Assembly (NCBI GenBank): GCA_029844215.1
Contig: CM056738.1
Coordinates: 47,814,388 to 47,878,387 of the forward strand
Reading direction: 5' to 3'
Length of the DNA: 64,000 nt
DNA from: Przewalskia tangutica
Taxonomy: Eukaryota; Streptophyta; Magnoliopsida; Solanales; Solanaceae
Positions within the stretch are counted from its first letter, which is position 1, and every line of letters starts with the position of its first letter. Made by a program: the position numbers and the translations under genes. This document shows, one piece after another, positions 35,501 through 47,420 of the stretch. The notes under the pieces were generated by a model. That model ran no database searches. It saw only the letters and a program-made list of their open reading frames with translations, and had not been told where the DNA came from.

Positions 35501-36124
35501 AGCCCCTACTCCTTAAAACCCTCACAAATATCTACACAAATATCTAGCACAACTTGCCCCTCCAAATCGGCCAAGTGCCGCCCCACTTGTCTCCATTGTG
35601 AGGGTGACACATGTCACCCTCCCGTTGGTCCAAAATGTTTCGTCTCTCGGAAAAATCCGCAAAAATACAAAACGACATAGCCGGAATTTTCCCTTCGCAA
35701 GTTACGCAAAACGTTTCGTCGAAAAACGACTCCAACCGGGTGTTGTGCACAAATGTAAAATCGGCCAAGGGTGCCACATGGGGGTGACACGTGTCGCCCC
35801 CCGATTCGCCCAGAATATTTCGTCTTCCGAAAATATCCAATTTACCGGAAATCTCAAAAACAAAGCGGGCCCCACAAAACCGTAAATTTCTCCCGTGGGC
35901 CCCACGTGACCATTTCCGAAAATAAAATCTCAAAATTCTAATATAATCTATGAAGTCCAAATACCAAATCTGGGAATCCAATTCCCATTAACGAACCTTT
36001 TTCTTCACAAATAACCGGAAACTTTTCCGTCGAAAACTCACATCTTTCTTTCTTTTCAAAATTTTCTGCCGTACTCTCGTACGTACGTCCTCACATACAT
36101 ACCCTGCAACTACGGGGTATAACA
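32544..36124 (-). mobile_element. LTR C, 5' copy
   Basis: Starts TGTAACGACTG next to the PBS, ends GGGGTATAACA at 36124. It includes arrays at 33140-33420 and 33574-33698. The stretch 32540-33420 differs from the 3' copy mostly at CAG/CTG sites and C/G runs; from 33570 onward the two are nearly identical. Confidence 0.93.
33574..33698 (-). repeat. 25-bp tandem array in LTR C (5' copy), five units
   Basis: Units at 33574, 33599, 33624, 33649 and 33674; same number and sequence as in the other LTR. Confidence 0.95.
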
Positions 36125-38185
36125 ACAAACATTTGTGATAATACAAGCCCTCCAATGTTTTATATAAGCTCACTACTAGTGCAAGACTAAGTTTCCAACA
36201 CTTAGAAAAATCACAAACATTTCTTGTTCTTAAGTTAGCTCTCGGGTTAGTCACTTTCCCCACAAGAAAATTTTTAGTTTGTGACCCTTTGTTCACAAGA
36301 CTTAAACCCAAGGTTCATAAGGGTATTTTAAGGTTATCTCAATAGAAAGATTTCGGGAAAAACGCATTTTCACGTTAGTCGCAAGGCGGAAACTATGGGA
36401 GTTCTTCAACTTTGAAGTTGGAACTTGAAGATGGGTTCTTCATAGGCCTCTAAGGAGTGCTTGGAGCAGATTGGAACCTAAGGAAAGGAGCTAAGAATTT
36501 GCTAAGGCGCGACTTTGGATCTTGGGATTATAAGGGCTTATAAAGGTATAATCTTGTCGTTTTAGTAGTTAAGAGTTACTACTTGTTGTAGCTATAGATA
36601 GTAGCAAGCATGAAGTATATATTATGTAGTTGGACAAGTATATTGGCTATTGGAACCCTAATCCAAAAACTAGCATGTTTAGCTTAAGACTACAATTCAA
36701 GTTGTTTATTCGTTTGAGATTGTCGCATGTTGTTTAAGAAGGAAATTGTAGTTGTTGAAGTAGTTTATAACTATATAACATGTTAGACCTTAGAACTTGG
36801 AATTGGAAAAGGATTGGAAAGGACTTAGTGTTGCTATGTAAGTTGGCCGAGAATTGGCTAGTGTGCCTTAGGCTATTTTCGTATGAATTGTGGGGCGGAA
36901 TTTTACACGTATAGTAAGGCGTGTAATCCCCTTTGTTTGATTGTTGTTTGGAGCCTTAAATGTGGCGTGTTGGTTATTGTATTCGACCTTGAAAAAGGTG
37001 GCAAAGTGAGTAGAAACAAAGGAAGTGCTGCCCGATTTTCCGTAGAATTAGAGACCAAATACTTAGTATTATTCTCGTAGAGACTAGAAGTTGATAGTCT
37101 TGTTGTGACCATTATAGGTTGACACTTCTACGTACGGCGTATTCGGCTTAGCTTGTGGAATTAGCCGAAAAGGTATGTGAACTATCTCCTCTTCTAGCAT
37201 GATTCCTTAAGATAAAGGAAGTATGTTCTACTCCCTAAATGATCCATTCCTCGTTGTATTTGGATTGCCTAAAGTAGAATTTGTTCTATGTGCTTCCTTG
37301 ATTGTACTTTGATGTTTAAATTGTAAGTCGTATAATCCATTTCCTTAGTGAAGTTTGGATTCTTAAAAGTGAAAGTATTTTACTTAAAGTACATAGAGTC
37401 TTAAAAGGAAGTGGTTTCTAAACCTTTTGGCTAGTGCCTTAGTTCCAAAACCTAAAGGTCATTAAAATGACTTTAGAAGTCAAGGGAGTGATTTACTTAA
37501 TTGTTTAAAAGAGGAGAAATGACATGATTTAAGAGAAGAAACTTGTTTTCTATATATTAAGAGACTTGAAGTGTTTTGAAAGTTAAGGGACTTAAAGAGT
37601 TTTAAAATACGTGATACTTGTCCCGTTTTAAACGTATAAGTCCCTCGGATAGGAAATTGTATTTGGCGAAGGTATAAAGTGAATATAACGACTTTATGGG
37701 AAGTTGGTTATATTTGCTTTATGGAAAGATAAATGACTCGATTTTAATAAAAAGGCAACTTGATTTTAAGGCATCAATTGCCTAAAGTTTAGTAATAAAA
37801 TAAGTTACTTGGTTTCTAAAGGTTAAGAGACTAAGTGTATTTTTAAAAGTTAAGAAAATCGATTTGAAAGTATTTAATACTTGGATTTTAATAAGTATAA
37901 GTCTCTTGGTTATAAAAGGAATGGATATGTCTATAACCATAAAGGGTTATAACGACTTTATGGGAAGTCGGTTATAACGGCTTTATGGAAAGTTTAGAAA
38001 GTTGTCTATTTTGATTAATCGACATAAGTTGCCTAGATTGTAAAAGAAAATTTGAGTTACTTGATTTCAAGTGTTGAAATAAGCTTTCAAAAAAAATGTA
38101 GTAACTTACTTTGAAAAGTAGACACGCCTTGATACTACGGGTGTTAGTATCTTGGGATTTTTCACAAAAAGGAGTCTCTTGAAAA

Positions 38186-38560
38186 GATTAGTACTTTGGC
38201 TTGATAAATTGAGAATTTGTCTAAGTGTGCCTTGATTAGTACTTTGGCTTGATAAATTGAGAATTTGTCTAAGTGTGCCTTGATTAGTACTTTGGCTTGA
38301 TAAATTGAGAATTTGTCTAAGTGTGCCTTGATTAGTACTTTGGCTTGATTAATTGAGAATTAGTCTAAGTGTGCCTTGATTAGTACTTTGGCTTGTTAAA
38401 TGAGAATAATTCTATTGGTGCCTTGATTAGTACTTTGGTTGTTAAATGAGAATAATTCTAAGTGTGCCTTGATAAGTACTTTGGCTTGATAATTGAGAAT
38501 TATTCCATGTGTGCCTTGATTAGTACTTTGGCTTGATTAATTGGGAATTGCCTATGTGTG
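38186..38560 (+). repeat. 46-48 bp tandem array in LTR B (3' copy), eight units
   Basis: Same units and order as 22745-23118, including the diverged last units. Confidence 0.9.
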
Positions 38561-38763
38561 CCGGTGATAGCCTTTGAGTGCAAGTACTATGTTTTATTAC
38601 GTTGTCGCGACTCTCGGCCGGTTGGAAATTCTGTCCGGTTGTAAGTTCTGGGACGACAGACTGATGTGGGATTCCACGTATGCTTCCGTTATTGGTAGTA
38701 CTTGGGTTAAATTCTGATTCTTTTATAAAAGACATGGTAGTGCTTATGTCTTGTTCGATCGGC

Positions 38764-39060
38764 CGAGATAGGGTAAGAGTATATGTGAGGGTAAACCCCA
38801 AGACGCTATACCACCGCTTTACCACCTTCTCCAGGTAGAGTATATGTGAGGGTAAACCCCAAGACGCTATACCACCTGCTTTACCACCTTCTCCAGGTAG
38901 AGTATATGTGAGGGTAAACCCCAAGATGCTATACCACCTGTTTACCACCTTATCCAGTAGAGTATATGTGAGGGTAAACCCCAAGATGCTATACCACCCG
39001 CTTTACAACCTTCTCGGGGTAAGAGTATAAGTGAGGTAAACCCCAAGATGCTATACCACC
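38764..39060 (+). repeat. 61-65 bp tandem array in LTR B (3' copy), five units
   Basis: Same units as 23340-23650, but every unit has lost one G and one C from its runs (GAGGGGTAAACCCCC becomes GAGGGTAAACCCC). Confidence 0.88.
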
Positions 39061-39748
39061 GTGGGACTTGGTGTTCATGTATGCCTATTGGTGTTGTACT
39101 ATATCATGGATCGCGGTGAGGAAAGATTCCACGGGCATGATTCATGTTATGGGCGAGAGACCCATGGTTATATTTGGGTAATGACTCTGAGGGCCTGCGT
39201 CCCTGACTTGATGTGACTGCTTATGTATTATGTACCGTAGGTTGGCTATCATACATGTCTCCTGCTTTGTTTATACTGTTATGATTTTATTACGATTTCA
39301 TCGCTCACATACTTGGTACATTCTTCGTACTGACCTCCTTCGGGGGGCTGCGTTCATGCCGCAGGTTTAGGTACGATGTTCGGTGATCGGCAGGCGTAGG
39401 ATCCTGCTCAGGGTTTTTGGATAGCTCCCTCTGTTCAGGAGTTTATCTTTTTGGTATATATCCTTCAAGATGTGCTTTGTATGCAGTTTGGGTACTGGGG
39501 CCTTGTCCGTCATAGTTCGATTTAACTCTTGAGGTCCAGATTCATATGTGGGATTGGACTCATGTACAGTGTTGTGTCTGTTGTTTATGTATATATGGCA
39601 GCCTTGTCGGCTTTGCCCTTGCACGTACGTTTATTTTAAAGAAAAAAAAATGAGGTCTTATTAAATTTCCGCAGTTTACTTGTGTTGTTAAGGTAGAAGG
39701 GTGCCCAGGTAGGGCACCAGTCACGGGCCCGGGGTTCGGGGCGTGACA

Positions 39749-41815
39749 TATGTGAACCTCTTCCTTCTTTTTGCATGATTTTATGTATGGAATATACATG
39801 TGGTAATATTTCATGTTCCCTTCTACTCTTAGAAATTAAGAGGTATGTTGCGATTTACTCTATGTAAAGGTTATGTCTAGGTTATCCTAAGTTCTTACCA
39901 AGTCTTATGGGGGATGTTGGTAAGAGTCGTTAGGAGCTATTTGGAGCCAAGTTGACTTGGCTAATTTTACGGCACAAATAAGAATAAGTATCGAACAAGC
40001 CATTGCAGCGTTAATAAAGGAAAATGTAATGACAATTGATTATATTAAAATGAGTAGAATTCTCCATCTGCATAGAAACTAAGATAAGACAAAATTGTAT
40101 TACATTTTCTAGATCACGGCTACTTGAATAAGATCGTTATAAATAAGTATAACTTATTCCCAACGCATCAAAGTATATGTTGCTTAATTTAAAGAGTTTA
40201 CGTATGAAGTTTTAAGACTTTGAACCTTGAATTCTTAAAAGGTTAAGAAACTTTATTTTTCAAGTTATGTGACTTGATTTCTAAAGGAAGAAATGACTTG
40301 ATTTCTAAAGGAAGAAATGACTTGATTTAAGTGTATAGAATACTTGATTTGGAAAGCATGGATTTCTTGATATTCTAAAGATAAGAGATTTTAAATTCTA
40401 AGTTAAGAAACTTGATTTCTAAAGTTAAGAGACTTGAAGTATTTTAAAAGTTACGTAACTTGTTTTGAAAGTATAAGTCTCTTGGTTATAAAAAGTATGA
40501 ATTAGTCTAAGGCATAAAGTTAGTATAACGGTTTTATGGGAAATTGGTTATAATAACTTTATGGGAGGTTAAGAGAATGGGTTTCTCTAGTAATATAAAC
40601 AAAGAATGACTTGAAATAAAGAAGGGAAAATTGTTTTAAAGGTACCAATTGCTTAAGGTTTTTAAGAAAGAAGTCACTTGATTTAGAAGTCGGTAAATGT
40701 ATTTCTAAAAGGTATTGTGACTTGTCTTGAAAAGTAGATATGACTTGATACTACGGTTGTTAGTATCTTGGAAGTTTTATTTGAAAAAGAGTCATTTTTA
40801 AAAGGAGTAGAGGTACGTAGTACGTTGGGTTAAATTCCCGGATTTTATATGACCTTATCGCGTCCCAGAAATGGGTCGGGCAGTATACCTTTATGGGCAG
40901 ACTATATGACATTATCGCGTCCCAGAAATGGGCCGGGCAGTATACCTTTATGGGCAGACTATATGACATTATCGCGTCGAGAAATGGGCGGGCAAAGATA
41001 CCTTTATGGGCGCACTATATGACATTATCGCGTCCCGAAATGGGCGAAAGATACCTTTATGGGCAGACTATGTGACTTTATCGCGTCCCAGATTGGGCCG
41101 GGCAGTATAGGCGTCCCTCCATAAAGGGCCGGATTATGTTATGTAAGGTAAGTAAGTTATATGGTAATGAACTTGATGATTTTCCTAAGTATGTACGTAA
41201 GAAAGTGACTATAACGTTTATTGAAAAAAAAGGGAAAAGATAATAAGGTACGATTAAGTTCACGAGATGGTAATGACATGGTAGGTTCAGGTATTTACCC
41301 TTTTTATACTTACCTCTGTCATGCTTTTATATAGATATGTTTTAATTGTTGTACCTTACTTTCGTTCCATATTCGCAATTTTTGTTATCGACCCCCCGAA
41401 GCTGCGTCATCTGCAGTATTAGGTACCTGTGTTGGTGATCCTTGCTCTTAGGATCTCTGTTCAGTTTTGGGAAAAAGCTTCATTTACTCTGGAGGCTTTC
41501 CCTTGGTACGGTTTCCCCAGAGGTTGTAGATTCATGTATATTCAGGGGTATGGCGGGTCCCGCCACTGTTGTTATGTTGAAAACTCTTAGAGGTCTGTAG
41601 TCACATATTGTGGGTCAGTTTGTAAATGAAAGGAGGCAACTTCTTCGGTTGTATATATATGTCCAGGAAGGTACCCCTATCGGCTAACCTGTTGCTTTAT
41701 TTCTGTTGTTTTATTTTTTTAAGTTTCATGTATGTTCCGCTGATTATCTCTGATGTATACCTGTCAGGGTGCCCAGGTAGGGCACCAGTCGCGGGCCCGG
41801 GGACGGGTCGTGACA
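39749..41815 (+). mobile_element. LTR A, 5' copy, second part
   Basis: Resumes at the TATGT duplication (39749-39753) and ends GGGTCGTGACA at 41815, followed by PBS. It matches 44970-47164. It includes an array at 40845-41125 and R/U5 hairpins at 41390-41790. A small error-like patch lies at 40975-41050. Confidence 0.93.
40845..41125 (+). repeat. 57-bp tandem array in LTR A (5' copy), five units
   Basis: Units contain GCGTCCCAGAAATGGG and TACCTTTATGGGCAGAC; GCGTC starts are 40860, 40917, 40974, 41030 and 41083. The 3' LTR has seven units. Confidence 0.9.
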
Positions 41816-41819
41816 AAAG

Positions 41820-41831
41820 TGGTATCAGAGC
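41820..41831 (+). other. Primer binding site (tRNA-iMet), element A
   Basis: Intact TGGTATCAGAGC five bases after the LTR end. The leader 41832-42023 is noncoding. Confidence 0.95.
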
Positions 41832-41885
41832 AGTTAGTCCTCAGAAAGTGTCTGAGGCCAGGTATGCAGTAGAGTCTTCATTATC

Positions 41886-41905
41886 GGTGTGTTGTGCACC
41901 ACATC
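41886..41905 (+). other. Leader hairpin with GTGCAC loop, element A
   Basis: GGTGTG (41886-41891), loop TTGTGCAC, CACATC (41900-41905); one G-U wobble in the stem. Confidence 0.6.
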
Positions 41906-42023
41906 TATAATCAGGAGGCTGCAGGACATTTAGGATTGGTTTCCATTCTTCTCTCTTTGAGATCGTGCAGTAGAGCTGTCATAGTAGGTTGAATTCTCTC
42001 TAACCTATTCTTATGTAACAGTT

Positions 42024-43256
42024 ATGCCTCTACGGAAGACGACCAGGGCCCAGAAGGGCAAGGCAGCAGCAGGAGCTGCTAGTGGTACGCAGAGGGTTAC
42101 CAGGACTCGGGCACAGACTATGCCTGAGGTAGTGGGCGGATCGGCGAGTTCAGCCACGCCGACAGTATTAGAAGGCGAGCGGCGGTAGCTCGAGAGGTTC
42201 GTGCACCGAGCCTCGATTCGCGGCCAAGGCGAGTTTAGAGATTTGAGAGCGATTAGGTTATTGACCAGCATAAGTAGCGAGCGCCGGCAAGCGAGTAGCT
42301 AACCCTAAGCCGATTTGCGGTCGGGATTTTATGGGTTGTCATCCACCCGAGTTCTATGGTTCGAGGTCTGAGGAGGATCCGCAGGAGTTTATTCGGCAGT
42401 TACAGCGGACTATGTAGGTGCTTAGGGCCTCGGAGACAGAGTCAGTTATGCTAGCCTCTTCAGGTTCTGCGATATTGCGTTGAAGTTTGAGTCATGGGAG
42501 CTGTCGAGAGGTGAGGTGCTCTTCCGGTATTTGGGAGAGTTCACAGAGGCCTTTCTTGATCACTTTTTGCCTCCTGAAATGAGGAGAGCCCGTGTTGATA
42601 GGTTATTGTCATTGAGGCAGAATGGGAGGACCATCAGGGAGTACAACCTGGAGTTTGACTCGTTGGCCAGGTATGCGCATACTATTGTGGTTGACATGGC
42701 GGGCGAGTTCACCGCTATGTGATGGGGCTAGGCGTTATATGATTCTTCTGCGTATGCAGGAGTGGCCCGGCCGGTATGGATATTGCCAGATGCGAGCTTA
42801 TGCGAGGATCGAAGACGAGAGAGGACCGGCCGGACCAGATCGGCCAAGAGGCGGGGCGGCCGGGTTTGAGGTAACTTTGAGCGGGCGGCCTCGGCGAACT
42901 AGGTCTATATTGCGGCCCAGATCGAGTGCTCCTCCACGCTTTTCGGCGGGGTTTTACAACCCCGGAATGCAGGGCGGTCAGTCTCTAGAGCTTGTGGTCT
43001 CGGGAGATGGGGTTCGATCGATCGAGGCCACATTTGCCTCAATGCTCCCGATGTGGTAGGTTCCATTCGGGGTATGTCGCGATGCACGGGTTCTTGTTTT
43101 CTTGTGGCCGTCTAGGCCATATGTTAGAGAGTGTCCTTATAGAGGTCTGGTGGGACAACACGATCTCTTGGATCGATTGCGGGTTCTTCGCCTTGATAAG
43201 CGGGATGTTCATGCAAGCGAGCGATGCGAGGTCGTGGTGGAAGTTCCCAGTTTTAG
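42024..43256 (+). pseudogene. gag: Gag of element A, full span, frame-broken
   Basis: It begins MPLRKTTRAQKGKAAAGAAS and keeps PPEFYGSRSEEDPQEFIRQL (about 42343-42402). From 42480 a clean stretch has FESWELSRGE, PPEMRRARVDRLLSLRQNGR and FDSLARYAH. The C-terminal third has lost its frame; knuckle remnants QCSRCGRFHSG and SCGRLGH lie at about 43040-43125. The stop TAG is at 43254, matching F's gag at 55273. Runs such as GGCGGGGCGGCCGGG (42852) suggest base-level errors here too. N-terminus and end agree with F, its closest relative in the window. Confidence 0.78.
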
Positions 43257-43536
43257 CGGTCTTTTGAACCACCTATATGATTTCAGGTATGTCTTTGACC
43301 CTTTAGAAACTTGTATGCATGGTAAAGTTGTTGTATGTTTAAGTGTCATGAACAGATTATATTGAGACTATGTATATGCTAGAAGGGGTTGGAAGTACGA
43401 AAAGATAATCCCTTTTGGGCTTATGATGGACGGATATGTGTGTGCGAGGTATTAGGGCCATATGTGGCATAATTAGGTTTCATTAAGTGTAGTTTTGTGA
43501 GATTATGCCGAGAAACGATAGATTCAACTCCGAAAG
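43257..43536 (+). other. Short post-gag region, element A
   Basis: Only about 280 bp, near-identical in F (55274-55548). It lacks the GTGATAGGGTCACG block of the other elements, so A and F form a separate structural class. No gene is seen. Confidence 0.65.
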
Positions 43537-43572
43537 AACATTCGAGGACGAATGTTTCTAAGGGGGGAAGAA
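43537..43572 (+). other. PPT and adjacent hairpin, element A
   Basis: AACATTCG (43537-43544), loop AGGA, CGAATGTT (43549-43556), PPT AAGGGGGGAAGAA (43560-43572). Confidence 0.85.
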
Positions 43573-46500
43573 TGTTACACCCCGTATTTCCAGTACATGT
43601 TTAATAAAGACATATGTAAGAATCCAAATGTTACGATTTGAGACTAGTAAAAAATTATCGGAATTATGGAATTGTCGGAAAATGTAATATTGTGACGAAT
43701 GGGAGGGCGACACGTGTCACCCCCCTTATGTTGTCTTGGACGAAAATAAGCATGGGTATAAGGGTCATTTGACCATTTCTAAGATGACAAGTCTTGCAAG
43801 TAGTAGAGCTTGATATTATTGACTTGGTCAATGGGACCACTTAGCATGATATTTAAAAGAGATGCATCCAAACCACACATATGTATTAATCTTAGCCCTC
43901 CAAGTTGCTATATAAGGATACTAGTAGCAAGAAAAGGGTTCTACACTTAGAAAATTTTCATGAAAACTTGTTGTGGTTCTAAAGTGCTCTCGGGTTTGGT
44001 TATTCAAAGGGAGAAAAAAAATTCGTTTGTTGTTCTTTAAGCTCCACACTTTAAACCAAGGTTCATAAGGGTATTGTAAGGGTATCTCAATAGAAAGATC
44101 CCGGAAAAAGATTGTTTTCGTATTAGTCGCAAGGTGAAAACCTAGTTGCTTTCCTAGGTTTTGATTGGAAGATTAAAGGAAAGTTGTTTGTGATATTCTA
44201 AGGGTCTCAAGTGGCGGATTGAAGTGTCAAGAAGAGGCTCTAATTTTCTAGGGAGCGACTTTGGATTTGAAGTTGGACTAAGACTCGTTGAGGTAATAAT
44301 CTTGTCTCTTAAAGTGTTACAAGATTATATATTGTTGTTAGCCTTACATTTTACTAGCATGAAGTATGTGTAGTGAAGATTGATAAGTGATATGGATTGT
44401 TGTAGCATAAATACGAAATGACATATAAGCCTTTTGAAGATTGAATTACAATTTGGTCGTTATTTAGAATCGTCGCATGTTACTTACTTGAAGATTGTGG
44501 TGGTTATAATCGATTGCGACTTGATTTCATGTTATACTAAACAATTTGGATTGAAAAGGAATTGGATAAGAATTGATGTTGTTGTATCTCAAGTTGCCGG
44601 ATTTACACTTGTAGTTGTACTAGTTTGATATCAATTGTGGGGCGGAATTTTACACGTCTAGTAGACGTGTAATCCCCTATTGATAATTACATTGCTGAGC
44701 CTTAAATGGGGCGTGTTTGATTATTGAATTCGGCCTTGAAAAAGGTGGCAAAGTATGTAGAAACAAAGGAAGTGATGTCCGATTTTCCGTAGAATTTAGT
44801 GACTTTGCACTTATAATATTCTACGTCTAAAGTAAGAAGTTAATGGACGTATTATGGCCATTATAGGTTGAAGTACTAAGTATAGCGTATTCTACTTGAA
44901 GGATGGAATAGCTATCAAGGTTGAAGTACTTTGGAGCATTTTGCTACTTGTCGATAATCGTCGCGAGGTATGTGAACCTCTTCCTTCTTTTGGCATGATT
45001 CTATGTATGGAATATACATGTGGTAATATTTCATGTTCCCTTCTACTCTTAGAAGTTAAGAGGTATGTATGCGATTTACTCTATGTAAAGGTTATGTCTA
45101 GGTTATCCTAAGTTCTTACCAAGTCGTATGAGGGATGTTGGTAAGAGTCGTTAGGAGCTATTTGGAGCCAAGTTGACTTGGCTAATTTTACGACACAAAT
45201 AAGAATAAGTATCGAACAAGCCATTGCAGCGTTAATAAAGGAAAATGTAATGACAATTGATTATATTAAAATGAGTAGAATTCTCCATCTGCATAGAAAC
45301 TAAGATAAGACAAAATTGTATTACATTTTCTAGATCATGGCTACTTGAATAAGATCGTTATAAATACGTATAACTTATTCCCAACGCATCAAAGTATATG
45401 TTGCTTAATTTAAAAGAGTTTACGTATGAAGTTTTAAGACTTTGAACCTTGAATTCATAAAAGGTTAAGAAACTTTATTTTTCAAGTTATGGGACTTGAT
45501 TTCTAAAGGAAGAAATGACTTGATTTCTAAAGGAAGAAATGGCTTGATTTAAGTGTATAGAATACTTGATTTGGAAAGCATGGATTTCTTGATATTCTAA
45601 AGATAAGAGATTTTAAATTCTAAGTTAAGAAACTTGATTTCTAAAGTTAAGAGACTTGAAGTATTTTAAAAGTTACGTAACTTGTTTTGAAAGTATAAGT
45701 CTCTTAGTTATAAAAAGAATGAATTAGTCTAAGGCATAAAGTTAGTATAACGGCTTTATGGGAAATTGGTTATAATAACTTTATGGGAGGTTAAGAGAAT
45801 GGTTTTCTCTAGTAATATAAACAAAGAATGACTTGAAATAAAGAAGGGCAAATTGTTTTAAAGGTACCAATTGCTTAAGGTTTTTAAGAAAGAAGTCACT
45901 TGATTTAAAAGCCGGTAAATGTATTTCTAAAAGATATTGTGACTTGTCTTGAAAAGTAGATATGACTTGATACTACGGTTGTTAGTATCTTGGAAGTTTT
46001 ATTTGAAAAAGAGTCATTTTTAAAAGGAGTAGAGGTACGTAGTACGTTGGGTTAAATTCCCGGATTTTATATGACCTTATCGCGTCCCAGAAATGGGTCG
46101 GGCAGTATACCTTTATGGGCAGACTATATGACATTATCGCGTCCCAGAAATGGGCCGGGCAGTATACCTTTATAGGCAGACTATATGACATTATCGCGTC
46201 CCAGAAATGGGCCGGGAAGTTACCTTTATGGGCAGACTATATGACATTATCGCGTCCCAGAAATGGGTCGGGCAGTATACCTTTATGGGCAGACTATATG
46301 ACATTATCGCGTCCCAGAAATGGGTCGGGAAGTATACCTTTATGGGCAGACTATATGACATTATCGCGTCCCAGAAATGGGTGAGCGAGATACCTTTATG
46401 GGCAGACTATGTGACTTTATCGCGTCCCAGATTGGGCCGGGCAGTATAGGCGTCCCTCCATAAAGGGTCGGATTATGTTATGTAAGGTAAGTAAGTTATA

Positions 46501-47164
46501 TGGTAATGAACTTGATGATTTTCCTAAGTATGTACGTAAGAAAGTGACTATAACTTTTTTTGAAAAAAAAATGGGAAAAGATAATAAGGTACGATTAAGT
46601 TCACGAGATGGTAATGACATGGTAGATTCTGGTATTTACCCTTTTTATACTTACCTCTGTCATGCTTTTATACTGATATGTTTTAATTGCTGTACCTTAC
46701 TTCCGTTCCATATTCGGATTTTTGTTATCGACCCCGGGGCTGCGTTCATGCCCGCATGTATTAGGTACACAGGTTGGTGATCCTTGCTCTTAGGATCTCT
46801 ATTCAGTTTTGGGAAAAAGCTCCATTTACTCCGGAGGCTTATCTCTTAGTACGGTTTCCCCTGAGGTTGTAGATTCATGTATATTCAGGGGTATGGCGGG
46901 GCTCTGTCCCGCCACTGTTGTTATGTTAAAAACTCTTAGAGGTCTGTAGTCACATATTGTGGGTCAGTTTGTAAATGAAAGGAGGCAACTGCTTCGGTTG
47001 TATATATTTGTCCAGGAAGGTAGCCCTATCGGCTAACCTGTTGCTTTATTTCTGTTGTTTTATTTTTTTAAGTTTCATGTATGTTCCGCTGATTATCTCT
47101 GATGTATACCTGTCAGGGTACCCAGGTAGGGCACCAGTCGCGGGCCCGGGGACGGGTCGTGACA
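43573..47164 (+). mobile_element. LTR A, 3' copy
   Basis: TGTTACACCCCG to GGGTCGTGACA at 47164; 3.6 kb. The site after it reads TAAAT, the left flank GAAAT (18822-18826): a 5-bp target duplication with one mismatch. The TATA box is at 43908-43917, the array at 46070-46445 and the R/U5 hairpins at 46730-47135. Confidence 0.94.
46070..46445 (+). repeat. 57-bp tandem array in LTR A (3' copy), seven units
   Basis: GCGTC starts: 46082, 46139, 46196, 46252, 46309, 46366 and 46422. There are two more units than the 5' LTR, so the array changed length after insertion (or was collapsed in assembly). Confidence 0.9.
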
Positions 47165-47420
47165 TAAATGCCTCTGAGAACTCGCCCCAAACAGCTGGAA
47201 GCGCATCCTCCCCCCGAGACAGTTCCCATGAATCATACCAGTTGACTGCAATATCACGCAACCGATGAGAACCCAATACCACTGACTCGGCCTCTGAGGC
47301 CTTAATCACTTTCATGATCCGCTGCATCTGTCTGATGAACTCCTGAGGATCATCCTCAGTTTTGGATCCACAGAACTCTGTTGGATTACAACTCAAGAAG
47401 TCCCAAAGCCTCAAACAATC
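47165..47420 (-). pseudogene. gag: Gag of element D, middle piece
   Basis: Intact frame on the - strand: CLRLWDFLSCNPTEF, DDPQEFIRQMQRIMKVIKAS, VLGSHRLRD, WYDSWELSRGED. It continues across the element A insertion into 18826. Its upstream end was cut by solo LTR E at 47420, and the preceding codons are at 59945-59997. Confidence 0.88.

Larger units (their letters stand above)
26729..36124 (-). mobile_element. Element C: complete TR-GAG-type LTR element, 9.4 kb
   Basis: Both LTRs, PBS, gag relic, hairpin and PPT are present in the expected - strand order, and exact ACAAA duplications flank it. It is the innermost and so the youngest of the four-layer nest. The internal region is 2.2 kb and has gag only; no RT, RNase H or integrase motif is seen. 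Its LTRs are highly similar apart from patches of CNG-type differences and homopolymer length. Confidence 0.93.
36125..39748 (+). mobile_element. LTR B, 3' copy, second part
   Basis: Resumes after ACAAA at 36125-36129 and runs to GGCGTGACA at 39748; TATGT follows. 36130-38600 is almost identical to the 5' copy. 38620-39540 has clustered CNG-type differences (for example 39111-39120 against 23699-23713). No gene is seen. Confidence 0.94.
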
